Source: a virus. From it: a stretch of DNA of 64,000 nt. The notes below the pieces were generated by a model. It saw nothing but the letters and a program-made list of their open reading frames with translations. It was not told the DNA's origin and searched no databases. The stretch is from the IMG/VR virus record IMGVR_UViG_3300031669_000001, positions 126,001 through 190,000 of that record, one strand, 5' to 3'. A program made the position numbers and the translations under genes. This document shows, one piece after another, positions 49,830 to 58,525 of this stretch (its first letter is position 1; every line of letters starts with the position of its first letter).

Positions 49830-50344
49830 TTTTTAGCTTTCTTGTCTTTAGCCTTCTTTGCTTCGTTTAAGTACCACGTTCCGGCCAATCGTTGCATCTG
49901 TTCACCGACTGACATCTTCGGTGGTGCGTAGAGTGGAGAGCTTTGTGCAGGTGGAACTGTTGGGTTTGGTGCGCCTGACGGAGAGATTAAAGGCGCCTCA
50001 GGTTCTGCTAGATTCACTGTAGGCTTTGGAATTTCTGGTGGAACATCTTGCTTCATCTCTGTAGATCCATCTGGCGCTACTGCTGGATGAGCTGTATCAT
50101 TGTTTATTTCAATGTCTATCAATTGAATTTCATTCTTCAATTGAGCGATGATTGCCAATTTATTTCTGTAAGAAATGACGGTTGTATTCAGAGCACGCAG
50201 CTTACCAATCATCTCAGCCCAGTATGCTAACACTGACATTTTCTCTTGATCTGTTCCAACAAAGTCGGGCGTAACCAATGGGTGTTCCATCTCAACTATC
50301 GGTTCCATCTCAACTATCGGTTCAATCTCGATCATCGGATCCAT
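49826..50344 (-). CDS. Unknown acidic/proline-rich protein
   Basis: 172 residues from MDPMIEIEPIVEMEPIVEME, the ATG preceded by GAGAAGATA after the upstream stop. The opening is a tandem repeat of the unit I-E-P-I-V-E-M-E, encoded by near-identical 24-base units (about 50285-50335). A helical middle (50-95) and a Pro/Ala-rich linker follow, then a Lys-rich end (NEAKKAKDKKAKK). Not recognised. An extended scaffold or internal head role is possible. Confidence 0.5.
   Translation of the reverse strand: MDPMIEIEPIVEMEPIVEMEHPLVTPDFVGTDQEKMSVLAYWAEMIGKLRALNTTVISYRNKLAIIAQLKNEIQLIDIEINNDTAHPAVAPDGSTEMKQDVPPEIPKPTVNLAEPEAPLISPSGAPNPTVPPAQSSPLYAPPKMSVGEQMQRLAGTWYLNEAKKAKDKKAKK
50285..50335. repeat. 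Tandem 24-base coding repeat
   Basis: Two nearly identical 24-base units with a third partial unit (core AACTATCGGTTCCATCTC) encode I-E-P-I-V-E-M-E. They can change copy number by slippage. Confidence 0.7.
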
Positions 50345-50351
50345 TATCTTC

Positions 50352-51026
50352 TCACAATTTGTCATAAAATTCACAAGCCCTTTCTGATAATTTCAACAGC
50401 AATTCGTCATCCAAGGTCTTTCTAAAGATCATCGGCAGGTGATTTTCGACGCCCATCATGATGACCAGCTTTTCAATATTTGTTCCAAACATTTCATTGT
50501 GAGCTGTCGCGTAGAATGCAGCTTGAATCCAATAGTCACCAATTTCATCGGCAGATTTAACTCTACTCGAAGTCTTGTAATCGACTATCGCAAGGTTCCC
50601 CTGATATTCTGCTACTAAATCACATCTACCAGCTATGCCTAAAACGTCAGAATAGAGTACTACCTCTTGTCCGAATACTTTATTTATCTTCCTGACCTCA
50701 AGGCGTAGACTACTGAAGATTTTAACGTGTTCAGGTGGAAATGTTTCAAGCTGTGGATCTTCATTTCGAAGGTACCGTTCAAGCATTAAGTGAGTATTTG
50801 TTCCGCGATTACAAGCTGCTGCAGAAATTTCATTTGCTTTCTTATTACCAACTCGTGCCTTCCAAGCGTTCAAGACGTCCTTCTTTTCTGTCTGGAGCGT
50901 ATGTCCGAGCACAGTGGTGATGCTTGGATAGTAACGATCGCCAGGAATTTGATAGACCCTTTTCCCCTCAACGCTGAGAGTTTCAGCTTCTTGATAGTTA
51001 AAGGTGTCTAACGCAAGTTCAATCAT
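50352..51026 (-). CDS. Cas4/RecB-like PD-(D/E)XK exonuclease
   Basis: 224 residues. PYPSITTVLG-like start (YYPSITTVLGH, about 32-42). Nuclease motifs are RGTNTHLMLERYL (His79), IAGRCDLVAEYQGNLAIVDYKTSS (Asp136, Asp149-x-Lys151) and a downstream Gln/Tyr motif YWIQAAFYATA. This is the RecB-nuclease type shared by Cas4 and phage exonucleases, although the four-cysteine iron-sulphur ligands of Cas4 are absent. It is expressed in the late operon, which is unusual for a replication enzyme. A role in DNA maturation, packaging clean-up or host DNA attack after injection is possible. Confidence 0.8.
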   Translation of the reverse strand: MIELALDTFNYQEAETLSVEGKRVYQIPGDRYYPSITTVLGHTLQTEKKDVLNAWKARVGNKKANEISAAACNRGTNTHLMLERYLRNEDPQLETFPPEHVKIFSSLRLEVRKINKVFGQEVVLYSDVLGIAGRCDLVAEYQGNLAIVDYKTSSRVKSADEIGDYWIQAAFYATAHNEMFGTNIEKLVIMMGVENHLPMIFRKTLDDELLLKLSERACEFYDKL

Positions 51027-52372
51027 TCTTTATCGTCGCTCGACTCAATTTTCCTGATACCTTTTACCTTGATGTCGTCTTCATTCTTATCGTGCCACTT
51101 TTCATATTCAGCTTGATTCTTGAAAGTTTTACGCCATGGAATTGATTTAGGACCTTTTACGCCGTATGCTTCAACTCTTCCTTTGATTGTCTCTTTCACA
51201 TCTTTTGATTCTTTGACTTCTTCATCATCAGCCGCAGGCTTTCTTTCTGGCGCTGCTGTACCGATCAATTCTTTGACGTCAGTTGAGAGCATAAGCACAC
51301 CATCTGGAGAGCCTACAGCCTTAACTAGAATGCTAGAACCGCGCGGTGAGAACACATACTTTTTAGCTGGATCTTCTGTTTCATCACGAACTACTGTGAT
51401 CGAGTGATTGTTGATTCCCTTGATCAGCTTTTCTGTTTCTTCTGAACCAAGAGTAATGGTAAGTCCCTTTGAGCTGATTGTTAAATTTTCTTTGTCAGAA
51501 GAGAATGTCCAGTCTGCATGCTCCTCATTGATGTTGATCTTCATTTCTTCTTTCACCCCTTTGTCAAGTTCTGTTTTTGGTGTTTCATGTCCCGCTTTTT
51601 CCGTTGCTGCATTCTGTTCTGCTTGCTTTTCAAAGTCACTCGCTCTACGAATGAACATCTTGAGAGCACTTTTCATCGTTGCGTTCTTCTGCATGGCTTC
51701 TGCAGCTGACTTGATTCCCTTGATTATTTCATTTCTATTTGCATTACGAGCCAATGCGATCTCTGGTACGCCAAGATCAATGATGGCGTGATAAACCATA
51801 AGTTGAGTAGGTGTTGTAAAGCGACTTTCAATGCTTGTCGTACTTTCAAGAAGTTCAAGCGTAACAAGTTCGCCGTAGCTCAACGATTCACTTCCTTGAA
51901 ACTGACGATCGGGAATATCTTCAACCTCTTCTTTGCCGTGTTTGGGTCCATATACACGTTGATCGAGTGAAGATGAACCATCATCTTGTTCATCTTCAGG
52001 ATTTTTTTCATCTCCACCTTCTTCTGGCCATTCAACATCAACGATTTCATACTCCTTCGATAGCTCATTTAGAACTTCTTCGATGTCATCTATCTCACCA
52101 AGCTTCGTAGCTAATGCCTTTTCAAAAGCTTCTGCTTGTTCTGCATTCACATAGACTTTAACTATCTTACCATCATCTGTCTCTAGACCGAAGGTAACAG
52201 TATCTACCTCGTCAAATTTGACAGAGCGATCAAGCTTATTGATTACAGCAGTTTCATCGGCGGCAAGATTGTCAGATTCATCAGATGCGTTAGGAACATT
52301 TGTATTTGTTCCACCGTCGCCCTCCAATAATTTAAAGTCTTTAGCGATTTTAGTTAGGGAATTATACAGCAT
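51023..52372 (-). CDS. Large acidic protein with leader, unknown
   Basis: 449 residues from MLYNSLTKIAKDFKLLEG; the ATG follows AGGAGACAAAAG. L-L-E-G fits prohead-protease cleavage. Three parts are visible: an acidic first third, a helical middle (about 170-265, QLMVYHAIIDLGVPEIALARN...) and a C-terminal beta-rich half with two similar stretches (DWTFSSDKENLTISSKGLTITLGSEE and KYVFSPRGSSILVKAVGS). No known family was recognised. The acidity and leader fit a scaffold-core or internal head protein. Confidence 0.6.
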   Translation of the reverse strand: MLYNSLTKIAKDFKLLEGDGGTNTNVPNASDESDNLAADETAVINKLDRSVKFDEVDTVTFGLETDDGKIVKVYVNAEQAEAFEKALATKLGEIDDIEEVLNELSKEYEIVDVEWPEEGGDEKNPEDEQDDGSSSLDQRVYGPKHGKEEVEDIPDRQFQGSESLSYGELVTLELLESTTSIESRFTTPTQLMVYHAIIDLGVPEIALARNANRNEIIKGIKSAAEAMQKNATMKSALKMFIRRASDFEKQAEQNAATEKAGHETPKTELDKGVKEEMKININEEHADWTFSSDKENLTISSKGLTITLGSEETEKLIKGINNHSITVVRDETEDPAKKYVFSPRGSSILVKAVGSPDGVLMLSTDVKELIGTAAPERKPAADDEEVKESKDVKETIKGRVEAYGVKGPKSIPWRKTFKNQAEYEKWHDKNEDDIKVKGIRKIESSDDKE

Positions 52373-53648
52373 CTTTTGTCTCCTCATCTTTGTTCACTTC
52401 TTGTTTCTTTGGTTTCATCCATTCAGGTTCTTTGAATCTTTTTGGTGAAAAGTCCTTCACCTTCTTCTTGATCAACTTACCATTTCTGATGGTGAATCGA
52501 CCCTTCTTCGTAATTTGATTTGGTGCCATCTTATTCAGCTTGTACAATCCACCCAAAGCGTTGGAAATATCTTGCGCTGTATTTGGATGGCCAGATTGAG
52601 AGTTGATGTTTGGACCACTAGGATTCAAGATAGCATTGCCACCTGTGGCAACTGCTCCAGTTCCTACTGCTCCTCCATCTGCAGTCTCGTGAATCGATCC
52701 AGTTCTTGCAAATCCAATGACTCTTTGGGAAACGCTACCTAATCTATTCACCATCACTAAGTTAGACAGCCTTCTAAGGTGAGGGATAAGCTTTGATCCA
52801 GGATCACTTTGCATCATAAACATCAACGCGTCATTGATAGCTTTCTGTTTAGCGGAGATGTTGATCGAGTCCCACTTATAAAGAGTACGAAGAATGCTGA
52901 CGAAGTAACTGCTCTGTAGACCAAATGTATGTTGTAATAAAAGAACATTAGCAATCACATCATGCCAATTTACAGCTTCAGGTGTTGTAATTGGAACTTG
53001 CATGGTTTTTTGAACTCTTGAAGAAGATACTCTTGAAGACATCTTTGCCAAAAGCTTTGCATCTTCAGCTTTCATTCTCTGCTTGATTTCAGAGTCATTT
53101 GAATAAAATAAGATGCGACCCCAGAAATTAAGATCACTCATGCTCGATGAGAATTTTGTAAGCTTTGAATGATTGTGATCGTTAATCAACATCAAACCCT
53201 TTATATCTTGAACCTTTAACATCACCAACGCCGCAAGATAATTTGCAAAGAAGGCATTTCTAACATCAACATAAGTGATATTGTTTATCTTGTTTAGGTT
53301 AATTCCCTCTTCAAGAGAAGCTAAGAATTTGTGTTCTTTAACGTTTAAAGTTCCGACTTTAGCACCTTTACCTATCTCTATCTCTACCTGTTCTTTTCCA
53401 CGATTATCTTTTGGAGCGTTCATTCTTGCTGAAGAAACGTAGTGCGCGTTCGGTTCAGTCATCAGCTTTCCGTCTCTTAATTGATTGACGGATACTCTGT
53501 CTGGGTTTAATTGATTATCCATAGCGTACTGATGCGCTGCAGCTCTAAGCTCATTTTGTGTAAAAGGCGTCTTCTTTGAAACTGAAAGTATCTTCTTTTG
53601 AGAACCTTTCAGACCAACTTCTATTTGAAGAGTATATCTGTCTGTCAT
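52362..53648 (-). CDS. Unknown protein with basic C-terminus
   Basis: 428 residues. N-terminal alpha/beta part (MTDRYTLQIEVGLKGSQKKI...) and a central helical part (about 110-310) with VRNAFFANYLAALVMLKVQD and WHDVIANVLLLQHTFGLQSS. A Gly/Asn/Ala-rich linker is followed by a strongly basic tail (ITKKGRFTIRNGKLIKKKVKDF). Not recognised, and it has no leader. Its start overlaps the ligase-like stop by four bases. Confidence 0.6.
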   Translation of the reverse strand: MTDRYTLQIEVGLKGSQKKILSVSKKTPFTQNELRAAAHQYAMDNQLNPDRVSVNQLRDGKLMTEPNAHYVSSARMNAPKDNRGKEQVEIEIGKGAKVGTLNVKEHKFLASLEEGINLNKINNITYVDVRNAFFANYLAALVMLKVQDIKGLMLINDHNHSKLTKFSSSMSDLNFWGRILFYSNDSEIKQRMKAEDAKLLAKMSSRVSSSRVQKTMQVPITTPEAVNWHDVIANVLLLQHTFGLQSSYFVSILRTLYKWDSINISAKQKAINDALMFMMQSDPGSKLIPHLRRLSNLVMVNRLGSVSQRVIGFARTGSIHETADGGAVGTGAVATGGNAILNPSGPNINSQSGHPNTAQDISNALGGLYKLNKMAPNQITKKGRFTIRNGKLIKKKVKDFSPKRFKEPEWMKPKKQEVNKDEETKDAV

Positions 53649-55150
53649 TTTCCTTCTCCGAACATCGTATCTAATTGCTTCTTGAAGAAAATTTCAACAA
53701 GATCGTACATGTCTGTTGCTCTACGAACGTCGTTTAACATCTCTATCAACGATCTACGGGCTTCAGCGAAGACCATGAGAGTGCGCCTTTTGATTTCTTG
53801 TGTGTACTTGATGGTTTGACCATTCTTTAATTCTAAGTGATAATCATCTGCACCGGATTTAAACGCGTCAAGCGCCTCCTCAACATCATCTATAGCTGCA
53901 ATGTAGATCGCTTGAATCTTGCGTCTAACGCTAGCAAATTGGAGTTGATTTAAACTTTTCGTAACCTTGTTGATCGTGTCTTCTCTGTCATCACCTTTAA
54001 ACTTTTCAAGAACCTTCTTTGTCTGTGAAGGCATGTCTGCGTTTTCAAGACCGAATAATTGAATTGACCTGAGTCTAGCTTCACCGACTATACCACCTCT
54101 AGCTTCGATCGGCATGTTAGGATCTGCTGTAGTGATTCTTCCAGAGATTGCTTTTCTTGCTTGGTAATTAAATTTGTTGATCTCAAGAAATACATCCTTA
54201 TCAACGATCTTGAACTTTTCACCAGTCTTAGGATCTGTAAAGATGATGCCTTCTATTCCCTTGTAAACGCCTTCATCATCGCTAGTCATTCCACGAAGAG
54301 ATGGTTTTTGCTTGTAGATCAATTCTAGCAGCTTTTTCTTGATAGGAAGTTTGAAGTCAGTCATGATGTTTTCTTCAACTTCTTTCTTAGCGTCGGAAAG
54401 ATCTCTACTACGATCTTTCATCAACTCAAAGTTAGTAAGGTCTCTTCCCTCAGCTCTAGCGGTTTCATTTTCTTTCTTCAAGAAAGCTTTTAGCTCTCCG
54501 AGTTCCTTAACGAAATTTACCTTCTTGATCTCAGACGATGGAACTACGTCAGATACAGTGAACTTCCACTCGGATACGTTGGGGGTTCTAACGATTGTTA
54601 TTCCATCTGTTGTATCCGAGAAGACAGTTCTGACTGTGAAGGTCTTATCACCAATCATCTTCATGAGAGTTGCAAGCTTCTTTTGATCAGGTTCAACCGA
54701 TGGATCATCGCCTGGAAGCATCTCTAGCAACGCGATGTAGTTGAGATTGTCTTTACCGTAGAACACAGTATTAGGTTGAGGGCCATAGATAATTTCCAGA
54801 TTGATCGATTCACCTGGAACTAAGACTTCTAGAAAGTAACCTTCTGCTTTTTCAAGAACAGCATGAGCAGCTCTGAACCCATCGTACGCTGAATTTTTAG
54901 GAAAGTCTGATTCTTTGTAGAATCTGCGTCCACCCTTCTGTTCACGAGATGTAAACAGTTCACCATCTTCATCTAGGCCAACTCGCAAGTTAGCACCATC
55001 CAGCTTTTGAACGGCTTCTAATTCATGTAATTTTTCAATGACGCGAAGAAAAGCCTCGATGTCAAGATCTTCAAGATGAGCGATCCCGTAATCGGATGTT
55101 CCTTCTGCTAGAAAGAATTTTGAGGAGTAACGTTTAAAATTGAGCTTCAT
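53645..55150 (-). CDS. RNA/DNA ligase-like covalent nucleotidyltransferase with capsid-targeting-like leader
   Basis: 501 residues. Nucleotidyltransferase motifs in order: AVQKLDGANLRVGLD (Lys49 of KxDG, motif I), INLEIIYGPQ (Glu119, motif III), KGIEGIIFTD (motif IV, about 300) and GEKFKIVDKDVF (motif V, about 312). This is the ligase / mRNA-capping nucleotidyltransferase superfamily. The C-terminal 170 residues are helical and unlike known ligase OB domains. N-terminus MKLNFKRYSSKFFLAEG carries L-A-E-G, a gp21-type cut site. First gene behind a late promoter. A late, perhaps packaged ligase may repair host RNA or DNA breaks at infection onset; the real substrate is unknown. Confidence 0.8.
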   Translation of the reverse strand: MKLNFKRYSSKFFLAEGTSDYGIAHLEDLDIEAFLRVIEKLHELEAVQKLDGANLRVGLDEDGELFTSREQKGGRRFYKESDFPKNSAYDGFRAAHAVLEKAEGYFLEVLVPGESINLEIIYGPQPNTVFYGKDNLNYIALLEMLPGDDPSVEPDQKKLATLMKMIGDKTFTVRTVFSDTTDGITIVRTPNVSEWKFTVSDVVPSSEIKKVNFVKELGELKAFLKKENETARAEGRDLTNFELMKDRSRDLSDAKKEVEENIMTDFKLPIKKKLLELIYKQKPSLRGMTSDDEGVYKGIEGIIFTDPKTGEKFKIVDKDVFLEINKFNYQARKAISGRITTADPNMPIEARGGIVGEARLRSIQLFGLENADMPSQTKKVLEKFKGDDREDTINKVTKSLNQLQFASVRRKIQAIYIAAIDDVEEALDAFKSGADDYHLELKNGQTIKYTQEIKRRTLMVFAEARRSLIEMLNDVRRATDMYDLVEIFFKKQLDTMFGEGK

Positions 55151-55177
55151 CTGTTATAACCATAGAGATTCTATCTC

Positions 55178-55185
55178 TATTTATG
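55178..55185 (-). promoter_or_regulatory. Late promoter CATAAATA
   Basis: Minus strand CATAAATAGAGATAG, 27 bases before the ATG at 55150. It drives the whole operon down to the terminator at 47004. Confidence 0.65.
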
Positions 55186-55206
55186 TAATACAGCCAAAGC
55201 TCAATC

Positions 55207-55518
55207 CTAGATATGCTTTAACGCAGCTGGTGGTGCAGCCGGGGTGTCGAATGCTTTGAACCTATTTTCAAGCTCAGACAGCAATCCACGGATGGCTGCT
55301 TCATACTTGAAAACTTCTTCTCTGGCTTCACCTATTTTGACTGTCCACTTTTGATGGATGTTTACGAGCTCTCTGATGTCACTAGGTAGATCCTTTGCAA
55401 CATACGTTTTGTTGTTGAAAGTGATTGTTGGTTCTGGTTGGACAGCTTCAGCAACCTTCTGCTTTTTAACTGCAGGCTTTTTAACTACTGGCTTTTCAAC
55501 TTGTGTTTCTTTTTTCAT
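55207..55518 (-). CDS. Small Lys/Val-rich protein
   Basis: 103 residues. A repetitive start (VEKPVVKKPAVKKQK) is followed by TITFNNKTYVAKDLPSDIRELVNIHQKW and a coiled-coil-like end. The pattern I-x-[FY]-[ND]-[NG]-K-x-Y-x-x-x-D-L-[PS] then a helix recurs in small phage proteins related to DUF6447. No function is known. It lies 22 bases downstream of the helicase, so it belongs to the replication run and not the late operon. Confidence 0.55.
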   Translation of the reverse strand: MKKETQVEKPVVKKPAVKKQKVAEAVQPEPTITFNNKTYVAKDLPSDIRELVNIHQKWTVKIGEAREEVFKYEAAIRGLLSELENRFKAFDTPAAPPAALKHI

Positions 55519-55539
55519 TTATCTTCCTTGTGGTTATGG

Positions 55540-56916
55540 TTAAACTTGAAACGGTAAATTATTTATATCGAGTTTAGGTGACTTTGGGCCTGATGGTTTT
55601 GGAGCAGTTGCATTTTCTGGGCTTTGAATGTCACCGTCACCTTTTTTCTTGATATAAGAAGAGATAGACTTTGATAATCTTGCAGGACTGTTTTCCTCTT
55701 CAAGATTTTCCAGACAGAGGTTCTTCTGATTAAATTTGAGCATGTAGAAGTTTCCTACACCATTTGAAGAACGAGTCTTCAATAGCTTGAACATCATCTC
55801 TCCACGAGCCTTCATCTGTTCATTTTGGATGATGGCTACCAGGTTATCTGTCGTGTTGATCTTGGAGATACCACCTGCAATGTTAGCTTGACCGATGTCT
55901 TGAATGTTCTCAACTTGAAGAGCACTTCTGTTCAACTGTGAAGCTGTGATCATAATGAGGTTGAATTCATTGGCGATAGAACGAAGCTCTTCAGAAATGA
56001 ATTTGTCACGAATAAAGGTGTTCTCTGCAGAGATAGATTGAACCGAACACATCAGATCCAAGTAATCAACGACGATGAAGTCAGGCAAGTAACCATTGAC
56101 GATCTCGAACTCTTTCAGGTACGCCCTGATGTGATTTGCATTTGTCGAGGATTCTGGCATCCGCTTGATGTGAAGAGCACCGTGATCTGCTTTTTGCTGA
56201 TTGATCTTGACTGTTGCTTCTGTGATATTCCTCATCAATTCCATTTGTTGGAGCCCAGAGAACATCGAGTCAAATCGTTTTGCCACAACTTCTTCAGCGA
56301 GCTCCAACGTAATGAACACACCATTGAGGTGCTGCTTCATCAAGTTCTTGGCTAGGTTACCCATCGTAAGAGACTTACCGACACCAGGCGGTGCCGCGAA
56401 GATGATCATCTCTTTCCGATTCAATCCTCCACCGAGATACTCATCGAGCTTGAACCAACCAGTGGAGACGGCATTGTTGATAGTCAGAAGTCTAAGACGA
56501 GCTTCTGGATCAAAGAAGTAATCCAGACCGATGTTACGAGACAAACCGACCGTGATTGCATCCTTGATGAGTTTCTCTATCTCACCGTACTTTCCTTCAT
56601 CAAGAAGTTTTGGTGAAGCGTAGATCGCTTCTTCGATAGCTTTTTCACGGCAGAATCGTTCTAGCTGATTCTCCGCGTAGGTTATCTCTTGACGAGTCAG
56701 AGATGGTCTAAGCTCTACCTTCTGACCCGTCTCAGCAGAGATTTGATCAATTGTAGGTGGAGTCTTATACTCATCAAAATAATTCTTGACGAACGTGACT
56801 ACCTTCTTTATCTTATCATCGAAGTACCGGGTTTGTAGAATTGGTGATACCTTCACAAACAGCTCTTGAGAACTGACGAGGTAGGACACCAACAAGCGTT
56901 GTTTTTCTAATTCCAT
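55540..56916 (-). CDS. 41: Replicative DNA helicase gp41 (DnaB-like)
   Basis: 458 residues versus 475 in T4. RecA-type core: STGWFKLDEYLGGGLNRKEMIIFAAPPGVGKSLT (Walker A APPGVGKS, 175-182), LELAEEVVAKRFDS, DFIVVDYLDLM (Walker B), LIMITASQLNRSAL and QANIAGGISKINTTDNLVAI. The N-terminal domain is helical as in other DnaB-type enzymes. It unwinds the fork with the gp61 primase and clamp. The start overlaps the macro-domain gene by one base. Confidence 0.93.
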   Translation of the reverse strand: MELEKQRLLVSYLVSSQELFVKVSPILQTRYFDDKIKKVVTFVKNYFDEYKTPPTIDQISAETGQKVELRPSLTRQEITYAENQLERFCREKAIEEAIYASPKLLDEGKYGEIEKLIKDAITVGLSRNIGLDYFFDPEARLRLLTINNAVSTGWFKLDEYLGGGLNRKEMIIFAAPPGVGKSLTMGNLAKNLMKQHLNGVFITLELAEEVVAKRFDSMFSGLQQMELMRNITEATVKINQQKADHGALHIKRMPESSTNANHIRAYLKEFEIVNGYLPDFIVVDYLDLMCSVQSISAENTFIRDKFISEELRSIANEFNLIMITASQLNRSALQVENIQDIGQANIAGGISKINTTDNLVAIIQNEQMKARGEMMFKLLKTRSSNGVGNFYMLKFNQKNLCLENLEEENSPARLSKSISSYIKKKGDGDIQSPENATAPKPSGPKSPKLDINNLPFQV

Positions 56917-57524
56917 TATACGTTTCCAATTTGTTGTAGGTCTCTTGGTGGTTCTTTACATAGAGCCAAGTGACGTGATTGAGCTTCTTGCCAAGTTTTC
57001 GGTTCAGAATAATTGATGAAAACGTGGTCATAAGCTTGGCGCATTTGATGTGCGCAGATTCTTGGAGGTACTTTGCCGACTCCAGTTCCCAGACCAGAGA
57101 CGACTATGGATGAAATGTTAGGATTGCTTAATAGTTCATTGAAGATTGCAAGAGATGCCAGGTAGACATTCACAGAGTTGCTTCCCAAGATCATGGGCAC
57201 TCTCATGGTAGGTGCAGAGATTAGATAAGGCCAGCGCTCTGATAGAGTAGGTAGCGTCAAAACTTTACCGACTAAAAGTTCTTTTTCAGGAAGTTCGTCA
57301 ATCATCTCACGTAGTCTCTCCTGAACGTGCCAACCTAACACCATTGAAATGGAATAGTCTAAGCCTCCATCCATAAATCCAAAGCTGTTGGCGGGGCTTA
57401 CCATTGCATCTGCTGGATAATTGAAGATTGAATCACATTGAATCTCAACATTTTTGTAACCTTCAAATTCTATCTTCCATGCATCTATTAAGTCTGCGTT
57501 GAAGTCTGCCAATATAATTTTCAT
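56916..57524 (-). CDS. Macro-domain (ADP-ribose-binding) protein
   Basis: 202 residues. Macro-domain elements: an initial beta strand (KIILADFNADLIDAW), DAMVSPANSFGFMDGGLDYSIS (about 39-60) and SSIVVSGLGTGVGKVPP with the phosphate-binding loop. The set resembles macro domains that bind or hydrolyse ADP-ribose. The GLGTGVGKVPP loop differs from classical GxGxGxFG loops, with Lys in place of the usual aromatic. Lies between helicase and primase, with overlaps on both sides. Possible functions are removal of ADP-ribose from proteins or DNA, or sensing of NAD-derived signals. Confidence 0.82.
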   Translation of the reverse strand: MKIILADFNADLIDAWKIEFEGYKNVEIQCDSIFNYPADAMVSPANSFGFMDGGLDYSISMVLGWHVQERLREMIDELPEKELLVGKVLTLPTLSERWPYLISAPTMRVPMILGSNSVNVYLASLAIFNELLSNPNISSIVVSGLGTGVGKVPPRICAHQMRQAYDHVFINYSEPKTWQEAQSRHLALCKEPPRDLQQIGNV

Positions 57525-58525
57525 CTACATTTACCGTTTAATTGAAGTCGTCCGCTGAAGCCCTTTACCGCTGTTGTAGTAACATGGTTCACTAACCAAA
57601 TTCTACCGTACTTTTTAAGAGCGTCATTTGAATCTTCGACGTTATCTGGAAACATCGTTACGTACCATTCTAGAGCTTCGTCTTTCAAGACTTCATTACC
57701 AAGCTTAAAGCCGTTCATGTTCTTGTCGATGACGAATATTACCTTCCGATGAGAAGCTACTTTACGTAGCTCATTTATCTTGAATTCGGTAAGGGTGCTG
57801 CCTAGAAGTGATATTGCATTTTTTCCGATCGAGATGGCATCAAGCGCACCTTCGGTTACAAACAGTGGTTCGTTTGTGTACCTATAAATTTCATCCGCGT
57901 TGAAGAAGATGTTATCCTTTTCAACGAGTGGGTTCTTGTAGCGAGGCAGGATCGTTTCATCATCCATCGATCTTGCTTGCCAATAAACTATTCGACTCTT
58001 GAATGTATGTGGGATCAAGAGTCTGCCGGCGTATGCTGGAGTATCTGATACGTACCAGTCATAATCCGTCGGCTTCAACGCACGAGCGCTGAGATATTGT
58101 TCAGCTACCTCGCACCATGGCGACGCACCTGAGGTTACTAAAACTGAATCTCTGGGAAGAGGAACTTCCTTTGTAGGTAATTCCATCCCTACAGGTTTTG
58201 AGGCTACCTTGACTGTTTCCTTTCGCTCCTTGAAGAAGTTAAAGCCTACAGTTCTCGTAATCTCTGCTTCGGGGATTCCAAATGCAAGTAGAACCTCCTT
58301 AAATTTTGCTGTGACCGAGTGCTTGGTCTTTTCAGGATCATAGCCAGCTTTGATGCTGCAGTTGAAGCATGAATAAAAGATGGTGTCTCCATCAAATTTA
58401 AATCCACCTCGAACTTTATAATCATGGCATACTTCACATTTAACTACCTCAAATCCCTTCGCCGAAGGAGGTCCAAGGACAACATATCGGCGAATTAAGG
58501 ATTCAAGATTTTCGTTAGGGATCAC
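57521..58525 (-). CDS. 61: DNA primase gp61-like
   Basis: 334 residues; T4 gp61 has 342. Zinc-binding domain with Cys30, Cys33, Cys53 and Cys56 (CEVC ... CFNC), followed by a TOPRIM core: LLIPHTFKSRIVYWQARS, then LFVTEGALDAISIGKNAISLLGS and KVIFVIDKNMNG. It makes RNA primers for lagging-strand synthesis with the gp41-like helicase. The start overlaps the lytic-transglycosylase 3' end. Confidence 0.88.
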   Translation of the reverse strand: MIPNENLESLIRRYVVLGPPSAKGFEVVKCEVCHDYKVRGGFKFDGDTIFYSCFNCSIKAGYDPEKTKHSVTAKFKEVLLAFGIPEAEITRTVGFNFFKERKETVKVASKPVGMELPTKEVPLPRDSVLVTSGASPWCEVAEQYLSARALKPTDYDWYVSDTPAYAGRLLIPHTFKSRIVYWQARSMDDETILPRYKNPLVEKDNIFFNADEIYRYTNEPLFVTEGALDAISIGKNAISLLGSTLTEFKINELRKVASHRKVIFVIDKNMNGFKLGNEVLKDEALEWYVTMFPDNVEDSNDALKKYGRIWLVNHVTTTAVKGFSGRLQLNGKCR

